From Acidilobaceae archaeon UBA162 (GTDB taxonomy: Archaea; Thermoproteota; Thermoprotei_A; Sulfolobales; Acidilobaceae): 10,300 bases of DNA. The first letter of the stretch is position 1. The number at the start of each line of letters is the position of its first letter. The position numbers were made by a program, and so were the translations under genes. The notes below the pieces were generated by a model. The model was not told the DNA's origin. It saw only the letters and a program-made list of their open reading frames with translations, and did not search any database. The stretch is from NCBI GenBank assembly GCA_002496425.1, contig DAJS01000008.1, positions 7,071 through 17,370 on the forward strand, read 5' to 3'. Shown here in pieces: positions 6,184 through 10,300 of the stretch.

Positions 6184-6246
6184 CGCCGTTAAGAGAGCCC
6201 ACAGTGTGCTAGGGCCCGCGTTGGCCTCCTCTCTGCCCTGAAGAAC

Positions 6247-6266
6247 CTAAGGACGAAAGTTCTTAG
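6247..6266 (+). repeat. 8-bp hairpin capped by a GAAA tetraloop
   Basis: CTAAGGAC and GTTCTTAG pair over eight positions (one G.U) around a GAAA loop of the stable GNRA class. It lies 63 nt past the stop of the winged-helix gene, so it could be a 3' UTR structure or part of an RNA gene. Confidence 0.45.
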
Positions 6267-6297
6267 CAGTTCATAGTTTCGCAGTTTACAGCCAAAG

Positions 6298-6340
6298 GCC
6301 TCGCCACTTATAGGTAAGAGAGGCTATGAAGGAGCGAGGC
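6298..6340. repeat. Inverted repeat GCCTCGC / GCGAGGC
   Basis: Perfect 7-bp arms (6298-6304 and 6334-6340) enclose 29 nt. With a one-base bulge the arms extend by AAA/TTT to ten pairs. The enclosed stretch includes a smaller CTTA-TAGG-TAAG hairpin. It ends 8 nt before the strongest TATA-like box of the region. Confidence 0.4.
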
Positions 6341-6348
6341 TTTCGTAC

Positions 6349-6358
6349 CTATATAAAC
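6349..6358 (+). promoter_or_regulatory. Strong TATA-like box with no gene directly downstream
   Basis: CTATATAAAC has the best archaeal TATA match in this gap, predicting initiation near 6380. The next recognised start is over 220 nt further on, so it would drive either a long-leader DUF72 mRNA or a small RNA. It is flanked by TTCGT and ACGAA, a 5-bp inverted pair. Confidence 0.4.
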
Positions 6359-6404
6359 GAAGAACGACGCGGTGTACTCCTTACTTCCTACAACTTACCA
6401 GGTA

Positions 6405-6420
6405 CTTGGCGAGTGCCAGG
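6405..6420 (+). repeat. 6-bp hairpin with GAGT loop
   Basis: CTTGGC and GCCAGG pair over six positions (one U.G) around a GAGT loop. It lies just before the TATA-like word at 6424 and inside any transcript started from the box at 6349. Confidence 0.35.
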
Positions 6421-6423
6421 CCC

Positions 6424-6444
6424 TGTATAAAACTGCAGTACTGC
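6424..6444 (+). promoter_or_regulatory. TATA-like word followed by a 10-bp palindrome
   Basis: TGTATAAAAC (6424-6433) is followed at once by the perfect palindrome GCAGTACTGC (6435-6444). A palindrome between a TATA box and its predicted start site (about 6453) is where archaeal repressors commonly bind. This is a candidate operator, inferred only from position and symmetry. Confidence 0.35.
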
Positions 6445-6536
6445 GATAAGAATTAAAATAATACAGTTAGTGGACAAGTACTCAATGTCGATGCTGTTAG
6501 TGTTGGTGCTCTAAAGCACAAAGGTTGACCATGCCT

Positions 6537-6573
6537 TCCTGGCCTAGCCGCAATTAGCCTGTCAGAGCCAGGA
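6537..6573 (+). repeat. Inverted repeat TCCTGGC / GCCAGGA in the DUF72 leader
   Basis: Perfect 7-bp arms (6537-6543 and 6567-6573) enclose 23 nt and end just before the purine-rich GAGGGGG at 6579-6585. If transcribed, the hairpin would sit immediately in front of the translation start and could modulate access to it. Confidence 0.35.
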
Positions 6574-6604
6574 CTGCTGAGGGGGTTGCGGTCTGAGGGC
6601 TTAC

Positions 6605-7285
6605 GTGGGAACCAGCGGATGGATGTATGACTGGAACAAGGGCGGTGACCTAAGATGGTATGCCATCCATAGTGGGCTCAACGCTGTGGAGCTTAATGCC
6701 TCCTTCTACAGGTTCCCGTTTCCGTCTCAGATCATGTCATGGACTAAGGTGGGTTCAGGCCTCAGGTGGTCAGTCAAGGTTCACAGGTCTGTGAGCCACG
6801 TGCACAGGCTCAACGAGGCCTCTCTGAAACCCTTCAGAAGGTTCCTGGAGCTGATGATGCCCCTGGACCCCCTTGTCGACTTCTACCTGGTCCAACTCCC
6901 GCCCTCCTTCAGCATGAACAATAATAATGTGGGCCGTCTGGAGTCCTTCGTCTCAATGGCCAAGCTGGGCCACAGGCTAGCCGTAGAGTTCAGGCACACT
7001 TCATGGTTCAATGACGAGGCCTTGAGGCTTGCGGAGAGGCTTGGGTTTACACTGGTCTCAGTGGACTCGCCTGAGGCGACTTTCATAAGGGCCTCCAACG
7101 GGATTCTATACCTAAGGCTTCACGGCCGCAGCGCCTGGTACGCCCATGAATACACTGAGGACGAGCTGAGGGGCCTGGCGGGTGAGGTTAGACGCCAGTC
7201 ACCTGAGGCGGTCTACGTGTTCTTCAATAATGACCACTGGATGCTTGAGAACGCGAGGCTCATGCTGAGGCTACTGGCTACTTAG
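6605..7285 (+). CDS. DUF72 family protein (YecE-like TIM-barrel fold)
   Basis: 226 residues, near full length for DUF72. The opening GTSGWMYDW, VELNASFYRFP (28-38), LAVEFRHTSW (125-134), LRLHGRSAWY (170-179) and VYVFFNND (203-210) are the family's diagnostic blocks in the expected order. They are thought to line one face of a TIM barrel and suggest a hydrolase-like site, but no reaction is established. The GTG start has GAGGG 5 nt upstream. Homologues usually have three or four residues before GTSGW (M-R-x-Y-V-GTSGW). In this frame an upstream CTG codon gives exactly L-R-A-Y-V-GTSGW, with GAGGGGG 7 nt before it, so initiation at CTG 6593 is possible. The leader is long and structured. The last 8 bp overlap the convergent asparagine-synthase-like gene. 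Confidence 0.9.
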   Translation: MGTSGWMYDWNKGGDLRWYAIHSGLNAVELNASFYRFPFPSQIMSWTKVGSGLRWSVKVHRSVSHVHRLNEASLKPFRRFLELMMPLDPLVDFYLVQLPPSFSMNNNNVGRLESFVSMAKLGHRLAVEFRHTSWFNDEALRLAERLGFTLVSVDSPEATFIRASNGILYLRLHGRSAWYAHEYTEDELRGLAGEVRRQSPEAVYVFFNNDHWMLENARLMLRLLAT

Positions 7286-8321
7286 GCCACCTCCTGCCGG
7301 TGACAGAGAGGGTGGCACTGAAGACCTCATCACTATAGACCGAGGGTCCTCCCTCGCCCAGGTAGGCTCCGCAGAACCTGCAGAAGTCACCGCTCAGAGC
7401 AGAGCCGCAGATGGGGCAGCTGCGTCTCTTGCCCCTCTTGGCCATAGGGAGGCCGAGCTCGAGCCTCCGACGTAGCAGGTAGGCGTGGGGCAGAGAGGGC
7501 AAGGCTATGTCTGTCTCCTTGGCCAGCCTGACGGCCTCCTCGGTGGAGACCTTGGAGGCCATCACCTTGAGTAAGGCCTCAACACCACTGCCCTGGGTTA
7601 TCGGGGCCTTGGGGCGCCACGCTGCCCTCTCAAGGCCGCGGGACGCTAGGACCCTCCTCATTATCACCTTGCCGTAGCGTCTGTTACCTACTTCAGCCAC
7701 GTCGCAGCCCGCCTCGAGGGCCTCAGCAGCCAGGCGCTTGACCTCATCGCTGTAGAGCGGCAGTGAGACCCTAACGCCTACCCTCTGTGACATGGGAATG
7801 CTGTTGAAGAATGCCCCTCTCGATACATTCTTAAGCCAGTCCCTGAGCTTGGCAGGGCTTCTGTCGAAAAGGAAGCCGTAGCCTATGAAGAGCTCGTCCC
7901 CTCCGTCGCCTGTGGCCACACAGTGGCACCCTCTCTTCAGCGCCTCTCTGAGCCCCAGGCACACGGCGGAGGCTGAGATCACCTCTATGGGGTCTATTGT
8001 GATCATAGCTTTCAGAGCCTCGTCAACACAGGGCAGGAGCTCCTCAGGGCTCGACATCAGCTTGATGAGCGGCAGGCCCAGGGCAGAGCTTACATAATCT
8101 ACATACTCTTCATCAACATTACCTGGGAGAAGGACTGAGATCAGCTGGGGCCTCAGGCCAGCCTCAATAGCTGCCAGGGCCACGAAGCTTGTGTCGACGC
8201 CGCCGCTGAACAACACGCAGTCACAGCCGTTGGTCACTAGGTGCTTCTTGACTGCCATCAGAAGCCTCTCGCCCAGCTCATCACATCCAGGCAAACAGGC
8301 CCTCCACCTGCTCAAGCACAC
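7278..8321 (-). CDS. Asparagine-synthase-like PP-loop ATP pyrophosphatase with C-terminal zinc ribbon
   Basis: 347 residues. The PP-loop SGGVDTS (39-45), ATGDGGDELFIGYG (136-149) and KAPITQGSG (238-246) match the synthetase domain of asparagine synthase B, which adenylates a carboxylate and releases PPi. The N-terminal glutaminase domain of AsnB, with its catalytic Cys2 after Met, is absent: only 38 residues precede the PP-loop. The enzyme would therefore need free ammonia, a partner glutaminase or another nucleophile. At the C-terminus CPIC (302-305) and CRFC (314-317) form a zinc ribbon not found in standard AsnB. It is the last gene of the cobalamin operon, 5 nt after cbiB, and starts at GTG. 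A stand-alone ammonia-dependent asparagine synthetase, or an amidase-type step on a corrinoid or tRNA substrate, are both possible. Confidence 0.82.
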   Translation of the reverse strand: MCLSRWRACLPGCDELGERLLMAVKKHLVTNGCDCVLFSGGVDTSFVALAAIEAGLRPQLISVLLPGNVDEEYVDYVSSALGLPLIKLMSSPEELLPCVDEALKAMITIDPIEVISASAVCLGLREALKRGCHCVATGDGGDELFIGYGFLFDRSPAKLRDWLKNVSRGAFFNSIPMSQRVGVRVSLPLYSDEVKRLAAEALEAGCDVAEVGNRRYGKVIMRRVLASRGLERAAWRPKAPITQGSGVEALLKVMASKVSTEEAVRLAKETDIALPSLPHAYLLRRRLELGLPMAKRGKRRSCPICGSALSGDFCRFCGAYLGEGGPSVYSDEVFSATLSVTGRRWPK

Positions 8322-8326
8322 TCGAC

Positions 8327-9283
8327 TTAAAGCCCGATGATCCAGAGGGCGATCATGAGCAGGACCGAGGCCAGGACCCCAAGGCAGGCCGCAATGATTG
8401 AGATCCTCAGGCCCTTGGCGACATCATGGCCATCAGGCCACTTGAACCAGGTGCACAGCGCGTACTCGCCCCTCTTCTCCAGCCTTACCCCAAGGGCCCC
8501 AGCCATTGCTGACATTGGGCTGCCAGCATTCCTGCTCCTTGTCATGTGACGGCACAGCGACCACGCGCTCAGCGACGCCATGGTATTGCCATTGCCGGCC
8601 CTCGCCGACACAGCTATTAGAAGGGCGGTGAGCCTGGCTGGCACGTAGTTCATTATAGTGTCGGCCATAGCGCTGGCCAGCCCCACGTGCCTGTAGGGCG
8701 GGTCCAGGAAGCCCAGGGAGCCGTCAAGGGTGTTCGCGACCCTCTGGGCCAGGGCTCCTAGGGGGCCTAGCAGCGCGTACCAGAACAGCGGCGAGGTGAA
8801 GCCGTCAACGAGGCTCTCGGCGAGGGACTCTATTGCTGCGGAGGCCACATGAGGCACGTCCTCAGAGCTCAGATCCCTCCTTACTATCCCCTGTATGACG
8901 TTCCTGGCGCCCCGTATGTCGCCGGAGCGGAGGAGCCTGCCTCCCTCATCTACGGTGTTCAGCAGGAGCCTGAGGGAGGTGGAGGTCTTAAGCACGTAGC
9001 CTGCCACTGCCACCCAGGCATAGGGGCTTACGAGCCAGGCCAGGTAGAGGAGGGCTCCGTAGAGGGCCAGGTGAGATGTCATTACCAGGAGCCAGATTCC
9101 AACCCCTCTGGCCCTGGATGAGTACGGCTTGTAGAGCTTCTGAGACATTACATAGGCAGTGTGAACTGGGTGAACCCTAAGGGCCAGTCCACTGTGGTAG
9201 GGGTAGACTATGTCAAGTACGATAGCTATGGCCAGGGCGTCAAGCATGTAGGTAGGCCCAGGGTAGATGAAGGGCGGCAGCAT
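8327..9283 (-). CDS. cbiB: Adenosylcobinamide-phosphate synthase CbiB (CobD of the aerobic nomenclature)
   Basis: A 318-residue polytopic membrane protein. VHPVH near residue 40, RRDLSSEDVPHVASAAIESLAESLVDGF (about 135-162, key residues RRDLS and ESLAESLVDG), SPLFWYALLGPLGA and SRNAGSPMSAMAGALGVRLEK (about 250-270) are the conserved CbiB blocks. It attaches (R)-1-amino-2-propanol O-phosphate to adenosylcobyric acid, giving adenosylcobinamide phosphate, the step before nucleotide-loop assembly. The ATG overlaps the TGA of cobS by one base (TGATG), with AGGTG 10 nt upstream, indicating translational coupling. A TTG one codon earlier is less likely. It acts at the cytoplasmic membrane together with CobS. 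Confident assignment from motifs and neighbours. Confidence 0.93.
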   Translation of the reverse strand: MLPPFIYPGPTYMLDALAIAIVLDIVYPYHSGLALRVHPVHTAYVMSQKLYKPYSSRARGVGIWLLVMTSHLALYGALLYLAWLVSPYAWVAVAGYVLKTSTSLRLLLNTVDEGGRLLRSGDIRGARNVIQGIVRRDLSSEDVPHVASAAIESLAESLVDGFTSPLFWYALLGPLGALAQRVANTLDGSLGFLDPPYRHVGLASAMADTIMNYVPARLTALLIAVSARAGNGNTMASLSAWSLCRHMTRSRNAGSPMSAMAGALGVRLEKRGEYALCTWFKWPDGHDVAKGLRISIIAACLGVLASVLLMIALWIIGL

Positions 9284-10017
9284 CAAGCCAGGGCACCTGC
9301 CACCAGGGCCAGCACCCCAGCCACCTCTATGGTGAAGCCGAGGACATCGCCGTTTACGAAGCCAAGGCGCTTGTGCGCGTCAGCGACAGTCAGGGGCCCC
9401 ACCACGAGCCCTGCCAGGGCTGCCAAGTCAAGGTAGCTGGCATGGGCTAGGAGGGTGGAGACGACGACTATGATTACGACGCAGGCTGCGGTGACGAGAG
9501 CGTTGGCTACCAGCTTGGGCCTCCCCCTCGAGCCTTCCCAGAAGATCCTTCCAAGGCCGCTGTAGGGCTCAGGGCGCCCTAGCATGACTGCTATGAAAGC
9601 AGCCTCGTAGGAGGCCACGTAGGCCATGGTTACGGTCCAAGGCCTTGAGGAGAGGACCGAGAGCGCCGAGAACCTGACTATCAACAGCACCGCGGCAGTG
9701 GCGATACCAAAGGAGCCGCGCCTGGGATCCTTGAGGACCCTCAGGGCCTCCTCCCCCTTAGCCCCTGAGCCTATTAGGTCGCCGTAGTCGGCGGCCCCGT
9801 CCAGGTGGAGGCCACCGGTCAGGAGCAGGTGGAGGGCAGTCATTATGGCGCCTGCCACGAGGGGCTGGCGGGACAGGGCAAGGCCGACCAGGCCGACCAG
9901 GCCGCCTACTATGACGCCTATAAGGGGGACCGCGTAGAAGCTCGACGCTGCCCTCTCTACGCTACCCTTGCCTACGGGGATGGCTGTCATGAAGGAGACC
10001 AGGTCCCTAAGGCCCAC
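9283..10017 (-). CDS. cobS: Adenosylcobinamide-GDP ribazoletransferase (cobalamin synthase) CobS
   Basis: A 244-residue membrane protein with about six hydrophobic segments. The family signatures appear in order: FMTAIPVGKG near the N-terminus (FLTRIPV in many homologues), GGLHLDGAADYGD (68-80), LKDPRRGSFG (95-104) and GFVNGDVLGF (219-228). The Asp residues in HLDGAADYGD and NGDVLG are the expected metal-dependent catalytic acids. It joins alpha-ribazole (phosphate) to adenosylcobinamide-GDP, completing the lower loop of adenosylcobalamin. The GTG start has a full Shine-Dalgarno GGAGGTG seven bases upstream, within the last codons of the CobD-like gene, which it overlaps by 11 nt. Very secure from motifs and its position before cbiB. 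Confidence 0.94.
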   Translation of the reverse strand: MGLRDLVSFMTAIPVGKGSVERAASSFYAVPLIGVIVGGLVGLVGLALSRQPLVAGAIMTALHLLLTGGLHLDGAADYGDLIGSGAKGEEALRVLKDPRRGSFGIATAAVLLIVRFSALSVLSSRPWTVTMAYVASYEAAFIAVMLGRPEPYSGLGRIFWEGSRGRPKLVANALVTAACVVIIVVVSTLLAHASYLDLAALAGLVVGPLTVADAHKRLGFVNGDVLGFTIEVAGVLALVAGALA

Positions 10018-10300
10018 GTCTCAGCACCTCCTTCAGGGCTGTGATCAAGGCACTGTTCTCCTCGGGGAGCCTGACAGAGATCCTGGAGAACTCAGGGCCG
10101 AGGGAGTAGAAGCTCGAGGCGTCTCTCACGTAGAAGCCCTTTGAGACCAGGAGGCGCTGGAGCTCTGGGTGAGACACGGCCCTGTGGCGGACCAGCACGA
10201 ATGGGGCTGAGCTGTCGAAGACCTCAAGGCCTAGGCCCCTGAGGCCCTCAGCAATCGCCTTAGCCTCGGAGGCCGCTAGCTCCCTCCCCTTCCTAACCCA
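10007..10300 (-). CDS. C-terminal part of a fold-type I PLP enzyme, probably CobD-like threonine-phosphate decarboxylase
   Basis: The frame stays open to the window edge, so only the last 97 residues are visible and the GTG at 10198 is internal. The sequence has the small C-terminal domain of HisC/CobD-type enzymes: LGLEVFDSSAPFVLVR, then LQRLLVSKGFYVRDASSFYSLG, then SRISVRLPEENSALITAL. The pattern VRDxSSF...RISVRxxEEN contains the substrate-carboxylate Arg. Histidinol-phosphate aminotransferase and L-threonine-O-3-phosphate decarboxylase share this tail. The 11-nt overlap with cobS, followed by cbiB, favours the decarboxylase (CobD in Salmonella naming), which supplies the aminopropanol phosphate that CbiB uses. 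Catalytic lysine and cofactor residues lie outside the window, so the exact reaction is inferred from context. Confidence 0.75.
   Translation of the reverse strand, partial: WVRKGRELAASEAKAIAEGLRGLGLEVFDSSAPFVLVRHRAVSHPELQRLLVSKGFYVRDASSFYSLGPEFSRISVRLPEENSALITALKEVLRRGP
10025..10031 (-). promoter_or_regulatory. Shine-Dalgarno of cobS
   Basis: GGAGGTG on the minus strand, 7 nt before the GTG at 10017, is a perfect complement to the archaeal 16S 3' end. It lies inside the end of the upstream reading frame, supports the GTG as the real cobS start and indicates reinitiation within a polycistronic mRNA. Confidence 0.75.

Larger units (their letters stand above)
6184..6604. other. 421-nt intergenic region without a convincing gene
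   Basis: No frame on either strand holds a persuasive gene, and no tRNA T-arm motif or C/D boxes are seen. The first 60 nt are GC-rich. The next roughly 230 nt are clearly AT-richer than the genome, carrying two small hairpins, a long-range inverted repeat, three TATA-like words (around 6349, 6425 and 6453) and a 10-bp palindrome. A 23-codon frame (6170-6241) and a 9-codon frame (6485-6514) exist but are too short to call. The last part is the probable 5' leader of the DUF72 gene. An unannotated small RNA or long regulated leader is possible. Confidence 0.6.

Noticed and set aside
6184..6604. tRNA, SRP RNA or RNase P RNA in the long gap.
   Set aside because: No TTCRANNC T-arm, SRP helix 8 motif or RNase P core motif is visible. 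The AT-rich middle is also unlike the GC-rich stable RNAs of a hyperthermophile.
8258..8284. Half of a C/D-type motif on the minus strand: GTGATGA (8284-8278) followed 16 nt later by CTGA (8261-8258).
   Set aside because: It lies within the N-terminal coding part of the asparagine-synthase-like gene, and no C' or second D box follows at usable spacing; most likely chance.
8849..9436. Two open frames of about 90 codons on the plus strand opposite cbiB/cobS.
   Set aside because: Both are shadows of strongly conserved cobalamin genes and show no recognisable protein features.
10007..10198. A complete 63-residue protein starting at the GTG at 10198.
   Set aside because: The frame continues open to the window edge with sequence that fits the PLP-enzyme C-terminal domain, so the GTG is internal.
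9283..10300. A cobalamin riboswitch expected near cobalamin genes.
   Set aside because: The operon begins outside the window, and the internal junctions are overlapping codons with no room for one.

Overview
The window looks like chromosomal DNA from a hyperthermophilic, probably thermoacidophilic, crenarchaeon. The evidence is: a GC-rich genome with heavy AGG and CTC/GTC/GCC codon use; tight gene packing; archaeal TATA boxes about 32-37 nt upstream of TTG starts; Shine-Dalgarno sequences on operon-internal genes; a two-subunit aconitase X pair of the archaeal mevalonate-pathway type; and a candidate box C/D guide RNA. An Acidilobus/Caldisphaera/Aeropyrum-like host is my guess, not something the sequence proves. 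No IS element, CRISPR array, tRNA or rRNA was found.

Layout. (1) 1-522: the 3' part of a MarC-family membrane protein gene. (2) 523-707: intergenic, with a possible box C/D sRNA on the minus strand and the TATA box of the next gene. (3) 708-2340: a UspA-domain protein gene (+) facing an MFS transporter gene (-); their 3' ends overlap. (4) 2455-3186: a stand-alone sugar-nucleotide nucleotidyltransferase (+), overlapping tail to tail with the next block. (5) 5785-3173, minus strand: an apparent operon of an EndoIII-like protein with eight clustered cysteines, then the large and small subunits of aconitase X / phosphomevalonate dehydratase. (6) 5878-6183: a small putative winged-helix protein gene (+), divergent from that operon. 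(7) 6184-6604: a 421-nt region without a convincing gene, AT-richer in its middle, holding hairpins, TATA-like boxes and a palindrome. (8) 6605-7285: a DUF72 protein gene (+), again overlapping its convergent neighbour. (9) 10300-7278, minus strand: a cobalamin-assembly operon with a CobD-like aminotransferase-fold protein (partial), CobS, CbiB, and a glutaminase-less asparagine-synthase-like PP-loop protein with a C-terminal zinc ribbon.

How the genes work together. CobD-like, CbiB and CobS are consecutive functions in the late steps that attach the aminopropanol arm and nucleotide loop of adenosylcobalamin. The asparagine-synthase-like gene sits 5 nt behind cbiB, so it is probably co-expressed. 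The aconitase X pair would dehydrate (R)-5-phosphomevalonate in the archaeal isoprenoid route that supplies ether lipids. The Fe-S-type protein ahead of it in the same transcript has no obvious link to that step.

The items most worth a second look are the C/D sRNA candidate, the cysteine-rich EndoIII-like protein in the aconitase X operon, the zinc-ribbon asparagine-synthase-like protein in the cobalamin operon, and the fact that all three convergent gene pairs overlap at their 3' ends.
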